DNA of 64,000 bases from Ignavibacteriota bacterium (GCA_003170475.1 PMZI01000081.1:13558-77557), one strand, 5' to 3'; positions 10,201 through 18,832 are shown, counted from the stretch's first letter. Translations and numbers: made by a program. Notes: generated by a model not told the origin, from the letters alone.

Positions 10201-10218
10201 GCACCAGGAAAGAAATGA
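7204..10218 (+). CDS. Transmembrane Ser/Thr protein kinase with TolB-like and TPR sensor region
   Basis: A 1004-residue Hanks-type kinase. The kinase domain (residues 9-270) has the glycine loop GEGGMG (16-21), VALK lysine K38, HRDIKAEN (127-134), DFG (147-149) and APE (173-175), so it should be active. One membrane helix follows at about 308-327. The exported part begins with a TolB-N/FlgO-like alpha/beta domain ('IPVAVISFENQTGD', about 339-480) and continues into a long tetratricopeptide array to the C-terminus (for example 'AYNLYLRGVQDYDKF' and 'AIEWFKRYASISPGDANPY'). This kinase/TolB/TPR layout recurs in Ignavibacteria and Acidobacteria. It probably phosphorylates cytoplasmic targets in response to an envelope signal. 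It is monocistronic, with its own promoter. Confidence 0.93.
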   Translation: MVGQIISHYKILEKLGEGGMGIVYRAHDTKLDRDVALKFLPHHLTATPDEQARFLQEARAASALNHPNICGIHSIGEEGDQQFIEMEYVDGKTLRQLIPIQKTQVAIDYAIQIGDALQEAHSKGIVHRDIKAENIMVNSKNQIKVMDFGLAKLKGSLRLTKTSSTVGTLAYMAPEQIEGGEVDARSDIFSFGVVLYEMLTGHMPFRGEHEAAVMYSIVNEEPTPVEKYLPDIPSELVHVLNRALEKDPGDRYQFVHEMVIDLRRLKKQTSKVVRSYQAYAPHGAPESRVAEATKSLKVLSQKKWFRPSAFGVGGLVVLVMLYFLVWPSLHGLFFSTNRIPVAVISFENQTGDPQFDYLRTAIPNLLITSLEQSSSLRVTTWERMKDLLKQIGKADVQTINTDLGFELCRRDSVKALVTGSFVKMGEMFATDVKVLDVESKQLLKSAGSKGEGVGSILKVQIDELGKQIATGMGLPESKVATEQKAIASVTTASLEAYNLYLRGVQDYDKFYFKDARRSFEKALALDSTFAMAYLYLGRACDDLGDLQSRRAAYERALKFSGRVTRKEKLFIESSCALVLEADREKQYRILKQLEVEFPQEKVVHYRLGVLEQEDGSAQLQQAIALDPTYGAAMNQLAYVYSGKGDFEKAIEWFKRYASISPGDANPYDSMGDMYFLMGKLDESIANYKEVLEIKPDFGSDIKIPYIYGLMENYEEAMKWVERYPSGTRPLRQEFEAQVLRGFLVYWLGSTREAMRRISSASAMFEKSGNPYFQAGFEHLRCLVLADRREFEAARNASVSANKLSDAGYPTYSEFFDGAFRLQQASLRLSEGDAHLAEKVLAEPNPTLQGFPDFTKMWLSLQRHQLKGKLLIVQAKIDDAILHLKTPPALPTMSPSGPAGYVVYYNVTFIRDGLARAYVMKGDLDDAIAEYERITRFDPAGNDRRLIHPLHHFELAKLYEKKGMKEKAIAQYEKFLTLWKNADVEHPEPKDARTRLARLKAPGKK

Positions 10219-10388
10219 ATCGGAGATTTGGAAAAGAGAGAAAACGTCTCCGACCGAAAGAACATGATTATTCCATGCCGGATTCGGAGATTGTCATGTT
10301 CCTGTAGCACCCTTCGCTGCGCTCAGGGCGACCGGCATTTTTCTGCCTGCATTGCTTCTTGTTTTTGACACCCCACCCCTTCTTCCTA
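10219..10388. other. Intergenic region with a repeat fragment
   Basis: Non-coding. About 10308-10333 contains CTTCGCTGCGCTCAGGGCGA, a fragment of the widely dispersed GTCACCCTGAGCG(C)AGCGAAGG-type repeat in reverse orientation. A weak inverted pair TCGGAGA/TCTCCGA just after the kinase stop could act as a terminator but has no T run. Confidence 0.4.
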
Positions 10389-10419
10389 TTGCCTTTCATC
10401 CATTCCTGCCGTAGTTTTA
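10389..10419 (+). promoter_or_regulatory. Bacteroidota-type promoter for the GH31 gene
   Basis: TTG (10389-10391), 20 bases, TAGTTTTA (10412-10419). It has the same spacing and the same TTGCCTTT start as the sites before the kinase and the hydantoinase gene. The last base departs from the TAnnTTTG consensus. The leader to the ATG would be about 120 nt. Confidence 0.6.
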
Positions 10420-10545
10420 AAAATCAACCGGGAGTTGTACCCCCTTGACCACACTCGACTATCTTCTGATGTATCTGAAGTTACTATGCGAAGAACCAAT
10501 GCGTGAGCCAGGTTCATTTCGCTCACCTAATCTATGAGGTTTATT

Positions 10546-13284
10546 ATGAGAAAGTCTCCAACAGCCATCAGCTTCTCTGCTCTCTTCCTGTTTGCCGGGT
10601 TGATCATTTTTTCGACAGCTCAGGCTCAGATCAAATCGGAAGGGAATACCGTCATCTGGGGTGATGTGCGGTTCACGTTCATGACCCCGACATCGGTGAG
10701 AATGGAATACGTCCCTGGCGGCGATTTTGCCGATCGCCCTTCGATCGTCGTACAGAAACGGGACTTCAAGCTCCTCGATCCGAGAATTGAAGCCTGGCGC
10801 GACAATGACGGCTGGCTGGTAATCCGGACGTCAAAGATGTTCCTTCACTACAAGCTGAATTCCGGACGCTTCACGAAGGACAATTTGAACATGGTCTTCA
10901 AGGGCCAGACAAAACCGTTCTGGACTCCGGCCGACTCGGACAAAGGCAACCTTGGTGGTATTTCGACGTCACTCGACGGTCTGCGGAAGGACAGGATCAG
11001 TGATGCCATCGGGAAGGGAATTCTCAACAGATCGGGCACGACGCTGATCGATGACAGCCGGTCGCCACTGTGGGACGCCTCCACAAACTGGATCACACCG
11101 CGCTACCAAGGCAGCAGTCAGGACTGGTTTTTCTTTTATTACGCGTCTGATTATGCCCAGATGCTGAAATGGTACGCCGAGCTCTGCGGACCGATTCCCA
11201 TGATTCCGCGCTACGTGTTTGGGTCCTGGATCACCGATCTCAACTATGAGTATCTTCCCGGAACAGAATTCGTGGACAAGTATCAGTACGGGGAGAAAGA
11301 CGTGAAGAAGATTGTCGACAGGTTTCGAGGGGAAGGCATTCCCCTCGACGTGCTTGTGCTCGATTTTGCCTGGCACAACTATGGATGGAAGGGGGGCTAT
11401 GACTGGAGTCCCATCTTCCCACAGCCGAAAGATTTTCTTGACTGGGCTCACAAGGATGGCCTCAAGGTGACTCTCAACGATCATCCCGGCTATGAAAAAG
11501 AAAGTGTGCTCGCCGATGAAGACAGTCATGCATCGGCTATACGAGGTGAGTTGCGGATGCCGAAACCCGAAGCGCCGACGTACTCAGTGACGCTCGCGCC
11601 CGATTGGAAATTCAAGACCGATCCATCGAAAGTCGGTGTCAACGAAAAGTGGTTCGATGTCGCAACGAAAGACGACGGATGGAAAACGATTCAGTCAGGA
11701 AAACCGTGGGAGGAACAGGGATTTGCGGGCTATGACGGCGTTGCCTGGTATCGTCAAACGCTGAGTCTTCCGGTCAATGTGCCGTTCGGTCCTCTCTATA
11801 TTGTTTTCGGTGGCGTTGACGACGAGTATGACCTCTATATCAATGGGAGCTTGGTGAAACATCACGGATCGCCGACCGCCAGTGTCTATAATACACCCAC
11901 AGCAACAGAAGTCGGTACCGCCTTGAGGCGCGGTGAAATCAACCTCATCGCTGTGCGGGTCATTGATAATGGCGGAAATGGCGGAATGACAGCAGGTCCG
12001 TTCGTCGTTGCAAACAAGGCCCCGGTGCCGGGCATTCGTTTCAACCTGGCGAATCCTCAACATGCTCAGGCGTTCATGGAGATTTTGCACAATCCGCTTG
12101 TGGATCAGGGAGTTGATTTCTGGTGGGTTGACGGCGGCCGGGGGGCAGCAGAGATGGGCGGTTTGAACGCCCAGCTGTGGACCAACAAGATCTTTTACGA
12201 CTACACGCAAGATCACACAAAGAAGCGCGGGTTCATTTTCAGTCGGTATGGCGGATGGGGAAACCATCGTTTTCCGGCGTTCTTCACAGGTGATACATAT
12301 GCTCAGTGGGAAGTGCTGGCGTACGAAGTGCCGTTTACCGCGCGGGGGGGCAATGTGCTGATGCCGTACATCACGCATGACATTGGCGGGTTCATTGGAA
12401 ACGAGAGCTTCGATCTTTATGCGCGTTGGCTGCAGTTCGGCGTGTTCAGTCCGTTCCTCAGGCTTCATTCTGACATCGAGAATCCAAAAGAAGGAAACGC
12501 GCGGATGCCGTGGACCTATGGCGACAAGGGGGTAGATCTGGCGAAGAAGTTGTTCCGTCTGCGCTACAATCTCATTCCGTATATCTACACCTACAGTCGA
12601 ATGGCGACCGAGCAAGCGCTTCCGATCGTTCGTCCGATGTATCTTGAGTATCCATCGGCTTCGAAATCTTATTCATCGCCGTATCAATACATGTTTGGCA
12701 AGGAACTCCTCGTTGCACCGGTGACTGATTCCTCGGGAATGAAAGAGGTCTTTCTCCCGGCCGGCGAGTGGTTCGACTACTTCACAGGGCAGAAGTATTC
12801 CGGCGACAAGACTATCAAAGAGAAGTATCCGCTTGACCGGATGCCTGTATTTGTAAAGGGGGGTGCCGTCATACCGATGCAAACGAACATGCAGTATTCC
12901 GATCAACGGCCGCTTGACACACTCGTGGTGGACATTTACGGCTCCCAGGCCGGCTCCTTCAATCTGTACGAAGACGATGGCGTGTCGCTGGACTATAAGT
13001 CCGGAAAATATGCCTGGACTCCGATTGTGTTCAGCAGATCAGGGCACAACGAACTCTCTGTTGGTCCCACGAAAGGAGAATTCAACGGCCAGCCTCAGGC
13101 TCGCGCATATGAACTTCGATTCCACGGCGTTGGGAAACCAGCGTCGGTGACCGTGAACAATCGTAAGGCTGAGCTGGGAGCGAAGTCCGGCGAAGGATGG
13201 ACCTGGGACAAAGACAAATCTGTCGCAATTGTGACTGTAGAGGCGAAGAAGATTCGCGAAACGGTGAAAGTTGTGGTTCAGTAG
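10546..13284 (+). CDS. Secreted family 31 glycoside hydrolase with inserted beta-sandwich domain
   Basis: A 912-residue exported glycosidase (alpha-glucosidase/alpha-xylosidase family GH31). The signal peptide ends near 'STAQAQ'. An N-terminal beta-sandwich is followed by the catalytic barrel. The nucleophile candidate is D529 in 'DFWWVDGGRG' and the acid/base candidate is D583 in 'FFTGDTYAQW', after the typical 'SRYGGWGNHRFP' stretch. Between early barrel strands sits an extra domain of about 150 residues ('DGVAWYRQTLSLP', 'DDEYDLYINGSLV') resembling the sugar-binding sandwich of GH2 enzymes. C-terminal sandwiches close the protein. The ATG at 10546 is preferred because GAGGT lies at the right distance, though an in-frame ATG at 10534 also exists. 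The exact sugar is uncertain. Confidence 0.9.
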   Translation: MRKSPTAISFSALFLFAGLIIFSTAQAQIKSEGNTVIWGDVRFTFMTPTSVRMEYVPGGDFADRPSIVVQKRDFKLLDPRIEAWRDNDGWLVIRTSKMFLHYKLNSGRFTKDNLNMVFKGQTKPFWTPADSDKGNLGGISTSLDGLRKDRISDAIGKGILNRSGTTLIDDSRSPLWDASTNWITPRYQGSSQDWFFFYYASDYAQMLKWYAELCGPIPMIPRYVFGSWITDLNYEYLPGTEFVDKYQYGEKDVKKIVDRFRGEGIPLDVLVLDFAWHNYGWKGGYDWSPIFPQPKDFLDWAHKDGLKVTLNDHPGYEKESVLADEDSHASAIRGELRMPKPEAPTYSVTLAPDWKFKTDPSKVGVNEKWFDVATKDDGWKTIQSGKPWEEQGFAGYDGVAWYRQTLSLPVNVPFGPLYIVFGGVDDEYDLYINGSLVKHHGSPTASVYNTPTATEVGTALRRGEINLIAVRVIDNGGNGGMTAGPFVVANKAPVPGIRFNLANPQHAQAFMEILHNPLVDQGVDFWWVDGGRGAAEMGGLNAQLWTNKIFYDYTQDHTKKRGFIFSRYGGWGNHRFPAFFTGDTYAQWEVLAYEVPFTARGGNVLMPYITHDIGGFIGNESFDLYARWLQFGVFSPFLRLHSDIENPKEGNARMPWTYGDKGVDLAKKLFRLRYNLIPYIYTYSRMATEQALPIVRPMYLEYPSASKSYSSPYQYMFGKELLVAPVTDSSGMKEVFLPAGEWFDYFTGQKYSGDKTIKEKYPLDRMPVFVKGGAVIPMQTNMQYSDQRPLDTLVVDIYGSQAGSFNLYEDDGVSLDYKSGKYAWTPIVFSRSGHNELSVGPTKGEFNGQPQARAYELRFHGVGKPASVTVNNRKAELGAKSGEGWTWDKDKSVAIVTVEAKKIRETVKVVVQ

Positions 13285-13309
13285 CAGCAACGAATACCAG
13301 AAATATCGA

Positions 13310-13339
13310 AAGCGCTCCCTCGATGGGGGCGCTTTTTTT
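13310..13339 (+). terminator. Rho-independent terminator after GH31
   Basis: A 10-bp stem (13310-13319 with 13325-13334, one G-T wobble), 5-nt loop, then seven T residues. It is placed 25 nt past the GH31 stop and upstream of the M28 peptidase. Confidence 0.9.
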
Positions 13340-13388
13340 AGAACGGCACCGCAATGAAACGTCCTCAAGAATAAAGAAGAGAGGTATT

Positions 13389-14924
13389 ATGAAAATGGTC
13401 AGCAGAATTGTCATTGCCATTATGTTCCTTCTCCCAACATTGGTGTTCTCGCTGAAGGAACCGCCGAAGGTCGATTGGGATGCTGTTGCCCGAATTCGTG
13501 AAGAGGGGCTCCAACGCTCCCAGCTCGTGGACATCGTGGGATATCTGACGGACGTTTTGAGCTCGAGACTGTCACTCTCCGAGCATATAAAGAAAGCACA
13601 AACCTGGGCGAAGGACAAAATGGGAACGATCGGCTTGACGAACGTGCAGATCGAGCCGTATATGGACTTCGGCAATGCATGGGACAATGAGTATTTTTCC
13701 ATCCAGATGCTGGAGCCGACCTACGTTCCGATGATGGGATTTCCGCTCGCCTACACTCCCGGTACTCAGGGAAAGGTCGTTTGTCAGGCCGTCATCGTCG
13801 AGATTCAGACGAAAGCTGATTGCGAAAAATACCGCGGGAAGCTGAAAGACGCTGCTGTTCTTACCTCAGCTCCTCTGGTGTTTGATCTCCTGAATCTGCC
13901 GCGCGATGTCACGCGGCGCACAGACGAGGAACTGAAGAATCTTGCCGAAACAGTTATTCTCCCGGGACCGCGGGTCGCTCCACCGACGGTGCCAAATCCC
14001 GAGCTTCTCAAGCCAGAGGAGAGAATCGAATTCCTGAAATCAGAAGGTGTCGCGGTTGTTCTTCAATGTGACGGAGGGTCATTTGGGTACGTCAGAGGTT
14101 TCACCAGGCCAGGAGCGAACGCAGACAAATGGTCGCGGGAAAAAGACCTTGCCTCTCTGCCGATGATTGCAGTGACGCCGGAACACTACAATCGCATGTA
14201 TCGGATTCTGAAGCGAGGCATTCCTGTCAAGATCGAGGTTGAAGTGCGGAACAGGATCGGCGAATCTGTCGAGAAGGCGTGCAACGTCATCGGTGAAATT
14301 CCCGGAACGGATTTGAAGAATGAAGTCGTGATGATAGGTGCACATCTCGACTGTTGGCACGAGAGTCCGGGAGCATCCGACAATGCAGCAGGGTGTGCAG
14401 TCGCTCTCGAAGCAGCGAGGATCCTCAAGGCTATCGGTGTGCAGCCGCGGCGCACTATCCGCGTTGTTCTTTGGAGCGGAGAGGAACAGGGGCTCAATGG
14501 CTCGCGAGAATATGTGCTCGCACATTTTGGTGATCCGCAAAAGGGGACGAAGCCGGACTACGAAAAGTTTTCCGTGTACTTCAATCAGGACTACGGGGCG
14601 GGAGCATATCGCGGCATCAATCTGCAGGGGAACGAACGCGTTCGCCGCATCTTCACCGCATGGATGGAACCGTTCAAGGACATGGGCATGACAACCATCG
14701 CCCTCCAGAGTGTGGGGAGCACGGATCATGTTCCGTTTGACAATGCAGGACTCCCGGCATTTCAGTTTCTTCAGGACGGAGTTGGAATCGGTGGTCATTC
14801 CAATATGGACGTGTTTGATACACTGGTGCCGGATGATCTGAAGAAGAATGCTGTTATTATGGCATCATTTGCGTATCATGCTGCCATGATGGACCAGCGA
14901 ATTCCGCGGAAGCCATTGAGATGA
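13389..14924 (+). CDS. Exported M28 family zinc aminopeptidase/carboxypeptidase
   Basis: A 511-residue exported peptidase with an N-terminal signal peptide (about residues 1-21), a PA-like inserted domain in the first half ('YTPGTQGKVV' onward) and an M28 catalytic domain. The two-zinc site is visible as H319 in 'GAHLDCW', D331 in 'ASDNAAG', the E365-E366 pair in 'SGEEQG', the Asp of 'NQDYGAG' and H447 in 'STDHVPF'. The ATG chosen has GAGAGG just upstream; the reading frame is open further 5' but runs through the preceding terminator, so the longer start is rejected. Family members remove amino acids from peptide ends and serve peptide scavenging. No partner gene is adjacent. Confidence 0.92.
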   Translation: MKMVSRIVIAIMFLLPTLVFSLKEPPKVDWDAVARIREEGLQRSQLVDIVGYLTDVLSSRLSLSEHIKKAQTWAKDKMGTIGLTNVQIEPYMDFGNAWDNEYFSIQMLEPTYVPMMGFPLAYTPGTQGKVVCQAVIVEIQTKADCEKYRGKLKDAAVLTSAPLVFDLLNLPRDVTRRTDEELKNLAETVILPGPRVAPPTVPNPELLKPEERIEFLKSEGVAVVLQCDGGSFGYVRGFTRPGANADKWSREKDLASLPMIAVTPEHYNRMYRILKRGIPVKIEVEVRNRIGESVEKACNVIGEIPGTDLKNEVVMIGAHLDCWHESPGASDNAAGCAVALEAARILKAIGVQPRRTIRVVLWSGEEQGLNGSREYVLAHFGDPQKGTKPDYEKFSVYFNQDYGAGAYRGINLQGNERVRRIFTAWMEPFKDMGMTTIALQSVGSTDHVPFDNAGLPAFQFLQDGVGIGGHSNMDVFDTLVPDDLKKNAVIMASFAYHAAMMDQRIPRKPLR

Positions 14925-15045
14925 GAGGTCGGGAGCCGCATATGATGGAGTATTATCGACAGACGCCATGTGTGATATTCCTCACGAAAATCCATGATAA
15001 TTTTCCCTATTTATATCAAAACCATCTATGAAAGGAAAATCCCCA

Positions 15046-15726
15046 ATGCACTTTAGAAACTTGTTCATTCTCGGTTTGGTTCTTCTCGTTGGATTAACAT
15101 CAGTGCTTACAGCGCAGTCGATCGCAACTCAGCCGTCGGGTACTACGCGCGGAGGATTGATGCTTTTCGGCGGACTCGCCATGCCGAATGGAGAATTCGG
15201 TAAGACTGATGGAGACAATGCGGGTTTTGCGAAGAAGGGATATTTTGGCGGTGCTGAGATCATGTTCTCGGTGGCTCCGAGCATCGGTATCGTACTGGAC
15301 GGAAGATACATCATCAACAAGTACGATGATTCCCAAATCGCAGCAGCGATTGGAAGTTATCCTGGTTTCTCTTATAGCGTTGGTTCCTACACGGGCATCC
15401 TCCCGATGGGGGGAATCAGGCTCTACACGACTGGTACGCTCGGGCTTTTCGTGGACGGTCAGGCCGGTTACATGTTTGCCAAATCTCCTGAGGTGACGAT
15501 CACCGGACCTGGTGTGAATGAAAAAGTCGATGCAGTGTCCGGCAAGGGCCTTGCTTACGGCGCTTCAGCAGGCATCGATATTGGAAACACGCTCATCATT
15601 GGAGCCAGCTATATCATATGCAAGCCGAAGTTTGAAATGAGTGTGACTGAGAACGGGCAGCAGACAACGCAGACGGCGGAGCAGCCCATGAACATGATCC
15701 ACATTTTTGCAGGTATTCGATTCTGA
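15046..15726 (+). CDS. Small outer-membrane beta-barrel protein
   Basis: About 226 residues. A signal peptide (to about 'TAQS') is followed by alternating hydrophobic beta strands with glycine and aromatic residues ('GGLMLFGGLAMPNGEF', 'GLAYGASAGIDIGNTL') and a C-terminal strand ending IFAGIRF, the terminal-aromatic signature recognised by BAM. This fits an eight-stranded OmpX/OmpA-like barrel of the OMP_b-brl type. The ATG at 15046 has AAAGGA upstream; an in-frame ATG at 15028 is an alternative. It stands alone, with an inverted repeat downstream. No specific function can be assigned. Confidence 0.8.
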   Translation: MHFRNLFILGLVLLVGLTSVLTAQSIATQPSGTTRGGLMLFGGLAMPNGEFGKTDGDNAGFAKKGYFGGAEIMFSVAPSIGIVLDGRYIINKYDDSQIAAAIGSYPGFSYSVGSYTGILPMGGIRLYTTGTLGLFVDGQAGYMFAKSPEVTITGPGVNEKVDAVSGKGLAYGASAGIDIGNTLIIGASYIICKPKFEMSVTENGQQTTQTAEQPMNMIHIFAGIRF

Positions 15727-15796
15727 TGACAGAGAGTTTATGGCGGGGGCCGGTGATTCTTGAGCCCGCCATCGCTGTCGGAGTGTTTCAGAGAGG

Positions 15797-15831
15797 ATCC
15801 TCGCCAGTCGACTGGCGGGGATTCTTTCTTT
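15797..15831 (+). terminator. Probable terminator after the barrel gene
   Basis: A near-perfect 12-bp inverted repeat (15797-15808 with 15811-15822, centre CG) is followed by ATTCTTTCTTT. A second, weaker inverted pair ATGGCGGG/CCCGCCAT lies at about 15739-15772, without a T run. Confidence 0.6.
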
Positions 15832-15857
15832 ATAGGGGATTATGTTCCCTCTTCCTG

Positions 15858-15888
15858 TTGCCTTTCTAGCTTCTCTGTAGTAGTTTTG
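15858..15888 (+). promoter_or_regulatory. Bacteroidota-type promoter of the purine-catabolic island
   Basis: TTG (15858-15860), 20 bases, TAGTTTTG (15881-15888), a full match to TTG-N20-TAnnTTTG. It lies about 100 nt upstream of the hydantoinase start and probably drives the island genes from there. No operator or riboswitch fold was recognised in the leader. Confidence 0.7.
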
Positions 15889-15988
15889 GTCAGCGGAATT
15901 TTAGCTGTGTCCTCCGCATCACCATACCTCTTGCGTCCAGCCGTCCATTCAAGAGAGGGCTGAAGAGCATACATTCCTCACCAAACGA

Positions 15989-17383
15989 ATGTCACTCCTG
16001 ATCAAAAATGGGACCGTCGTAACGCCTGAAAACACAGCGATCGCTGACGTCTATGTTGAGGGCGAAACTATAACCGCGATCGGCGAAAACCTGCCCCACA
16101 AGTCTGAGAGCACTATCGATGCGAAAGGGAGTTACGTTATTCCCGGTGGAATTGACGTGCACACACATCTGGAAGCTCCGGTGGGGGGCACGACGTCCAG
16201 TGATGACTTTGAAACGGGAACCCGCGCTGCCGCGTTCGGTGGAACGACCTGCATCGTAGATTTCGCCACTCAATCGAAGGGGCAATCGCTTCTCGCTGCC
16301 TACAAGGCTTGGCGACTGAAAGGCACCAAAGCCACCATCGACTTTGGACTGCATATGATCGTCGTCGACGTTGGCAATGGTCGGATTGAGGAGCTCGATG
16401 ACCTCGTCAGGGAAGGGGTCACAAGCTTCAAGCTCTTTACGGCATATCCCGGTGTTCTTATGGTGGACGACGGAATGCTGCTTCAGGTCATGGTGCGCGC
16501 GAAGAGTTTGGGGGCGCTTGTTGCAGTGCATGCCGAAAACGGTGGGGCGATCGAATACCTCGTTCACAAAGCCCTGACCGAGGGACGTACCACGCCGATC
16601 GAACATGCCTTGACCCGTCCCGCAATTACGGAAGCCGAGGCGGTTCATCGGGTGATTGCACTTTCAAGAATAGCAGAGGCTCCCGTCTATATTGTCCACG
16701 TCTCGTCGGCGGAGGCGCTCGAAGAGATTTCCCGTGCACGCCGGAAGGGATTCGCAGTCCTCGGTGAAACCTGTCCTCAGTACCTTCTCCTCACCAAGGA
16801 AGAATTGCTGAGACCGGGTTTTGAAGGGGCGAAGTTTGTTTTGACTCCTCCGCTACGCGAACATGCTGATCAGGAGGCTCTCTGGAAGGGTCTTGAGGAT
16901 GGTACTCTACAAGTCGTTTCAACTGATCACTGTCCGTTCTTCTACGCGACGCAGAAGCACGCCGGCTTGAACGATTTCACCAAAATCCCCAATGGCGGTC
17001 CCGGCATCGAGCATCGCCTGCAGCTTCTCTATCATTTCGGAGTGAGGACGGGAAGATTGTCCGTACAGAGGTGGGTGGAGTTGGTCGCCTCAAATCCGGC
17101 GAAGATCTTTGGCCTCTATCCCAGAAAAGGAGTGCTTCAGGTGGGCAGCGATGCTGATATCGTCATCTGGAACCCCAACCAGAAGTACAAAATTTCTGCG
17201 GTGTCGCATCATATGAATGTCGACTACTCGATGTACGAAGGCATGGTTGTCGAAGGAAATGCAGAGACCGTCATCTCCCGCGGCGAGGTTATCGTGAACC
17301 GCAACAACTGGTCTGCGAAGCCTGGGCGTGGCAGATATCTCAAGCGTTCTCCTTTTGCTGCTGCTTCGTCAACCGTTCGGTGA
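15989..17383 (+). CDS. hyuA: Dihydropyrimidinase / hydantoinase (HyuA/YgeZ-like amidohydrolase)
   Basis: A 464-residue cyclic-amide hydrolase that opens dihydropyrimidine or hydantoin rings to N-carbamoyl amino acids. The binuclear metal site is complete: H58 and H60 (DVHTH), the carboxylated lysine K148 (SFKLFTAYPG), H181 (AVHAENG), H237 (IVHVSS) and D313 (STDHCPF). Length and motif order match D-hydantoinase/dihydropyrimidinase rather than dihydroorotase. It is the first gene of the island, 12 nt ahead of the xanthine dehydrogenase small subunit, which suggests it opens a ring produced by the oxidoreductases. No strong ribosome binding site precedes the ATG. The homolog in the E. coli yge cluster is hyuA (ygeZ). 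Confidence 0.9.
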   Translation: MSLLIKNGTVVTPENTAIADVYVEGETITAIGENLPHKSESTIDAKGSYVIPGGIDVHTHLEAPVGGTTSSDDFETGTRAAAFGGTTCIVDFATQSKGQSLLAAYKAWRLKGTKATIDFGLHMIVVDVGNGRIEELDDLVREGVTSFKLFTAYPGVLMVDDGMLLQVMVRAKSLGALVAVHAENGGAIEYLVHKALTEGRTTPIEHALTRPAITEAEAVHRVIALSRIAEAPVYIVHVSSAEALEEISRARRKGFAVLGETCPQYLLLTKEELLRPGFEGAKFVLTPPLREHADQEALWKGLEDGTLQVVSTDHCPFFYATQKHAGLNDFTKIPNGGPGIEHRLQLLYHFGVRTGRLSVQRWVELVASNPAKIFGLYPRKGVLQVGSDADIVIWNPNQKYKISAVSHHMNVDYSMYEGMVVEGNAETVISRGEVIVNRNNWSAKPGRGRYLKRSPFAAASSTVR

Positions 17384-17395
17384 ACAGAGCTCATC

Positions 17396-18832
17396 ATGAA
17401 AAGTTCCATAGCGTTCGTTCTTGATGGAAAGGTTGTCGAGATCGATTTCGATCGATCATCACAACTGACGCCCACGACAACGGTGCTGAACTATCTGCGC
17501 GGTCTTCCACAACACCGGGGCGTAAAGGAAGGTTGTGCGGAAGGCGATTGCGGAGCGTGCACCATTGTGGTCGGTGAATTGACAGCGAACAGGACTATCG
17601 AATACCGTGCCGTCGATTCGTGCTTGCTCTTTCTTCCGATGATTCACGGAAAGCAATTGATCACCGTTGAGAATCTGCAAGAGTTATCGGGGAAACTCCA
17701 TCCAGTCCAGCAAGCAATGGTGGACGCGCACGGAAGTCAGTGTGGTTTTTGCACACCCGGCATTGTGATGACGTTGTTTGCGCTGTACAAGGGAGGAAGC
17801 AGGCCTTCAAAAGACGAGATCGGTGATGCACTTGCAGGCAACCTCTGCCGATGCACGGGCTATGAGCCGATTCTGAAGGCCGCTGCAGCTGCGTGCGACG
17901 GGCAGGGAAGGGATCACTTCTCCGCCGATGAGGCAGGCATTGCGGAGCTCCTGGGATCTATCGCTCCCGACGGAATTTCGATTTCGACAGAATCGCAGCG
18001 CTATGATCAACCTGCAACCGTAAACGAGTGTCTTCTCCTCATGGAGAAACTCCCCGATTCACTCATCGTCAACGGAGCGACAGATGTGGCGCTCAGGGTT
18101 ACGAAGAAATTTGAGAATCTTCATCACATTATCGACTGTTCACGCATCGCCGAACTCAGGTCAGTTTCAGGTGGCGATCGCTCTCTGACAATCGGAGCGG
18201 GCGTTCGGATCAGCGAGGTGATGGAACTTGTCCGGAATGATTTCCCCGGGCTGTACCAGATGTTGACCGTGTTCGCCGCCCGACAGATACGGAATGTGGC
18301 AACACTCGGGGGGAACATTGGAACGGCATCACCTATTGGTGACTCGCTTCCGGTGCTCATGGCATATGGTGCAGAGATCATTCTTCGGAGTCGACGGGGA
18401 ACCCGGCATGTCAAGGCGGACTCGTTTGTACAAGGGTACAGGAAAACGGATCGTCAACCCGATGAGCTGATCATGGCCGTTATGCTGCCCCGGCCGTCGG
18501 CATCGGCACGCATCCAGACCTACAAGGTGTCGAAGCGCCGAGATCTCGATATCGCTACAGTGAGTGCAGCGTTCCGAGTGGATCTGGACAAACAAGGAAT
18601 GGTGAGTGACATTACCCTCGCGTACGGGGGTATGGCGGCATACACGAAACGGGCAAGCTCGGCCGAAGCATTTCTCAGCGGGAAGCATTGGGATCGTAAG
18701 CAGGTTGAAGAAGCCCAAAATCTTATCGACAAGGATTTCAGTCCGATCTCAGACGTACGCGGGAGTGCAGAGTTCAGACGAATCGCGGCCCGAAACCTGC
18801 TGCTGAAATTCTGGAGTGAAACAAAAGGGTAA
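17396..18832 (+). CDS. xdhA: Xanthine dehydrogenase small subunit (2Fe-2S plus FAD domains)
   Basis: A 478-residue fused iron-sulfur/flavin subunit of a molybdenum hydroxylase. The N-terminal plant-type ferredoxin cluster is held by C47, C52, C55 and C76. The second [2Fe-2S] cluster is held by C116, C119, C151 and C153 ('QCGFC' and 'LCRCTGYEP'). The FAD domain (about 200-380) has 'NGATDVALR' and 'TLGGNIGTASPIGDSLP', and a CO-dehydrogenase-flavoprotein C-terminal domain follows. This is the XdhA layout of bacterial two-subunit xanthine dehydrogenases, where electrons pass from the Mo centre through both clusters to FAD and NAD. Its Mo partner lies 139 nt downstream, separated by a low-complexity repeat. 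Confidence 0.93.
   Translation: MKSSIAFVLDGKVVEIDFDRSSQLTPTTTVLNYLRGLPQHRGVKEGCAEGDCGACTIVVGELTANRTIEYRAVDSCLLFLPMIHGKQLITVENLQELSGKLHPVQQAMVDAHGSQCGFCTPGIVMTLFALYKGGSRPSKDEIGDALAGNLCRCTGYEPILKAAAAACDGQGRDHFSADEAGIAELLGSIAPDGISISTESQRYDQPATVNECLLLMEKLPDSLIVNGATDVALRVTKKFENLHHIIDCSRIAELRSVSGGDRSLTIGAGVRISEVMELVRNDFPGLYQMLTVFAARQIRNVATLGGNIGTASPIGDSLPVLMAYGAEIILRSRRGTRHVKADSFVQGYRKTDRQPDELIMAVMLPRPSASARIQTYKVSKRRDLDIATVSAAFRVDLDKQGMVSDITLAYGGMAAYTKRASSAEAFLSGKHWDRKQVEEAQNLIDKDFSPISDVRGSAEFRRIAARNLLLKFWSETKG

Noticed and set aside
13197-13388. Longer M28 peptidase frame
   Set aside because: It would read through the end of GH31 and the terminator at 13310-13339, and would bury the signal peptide.
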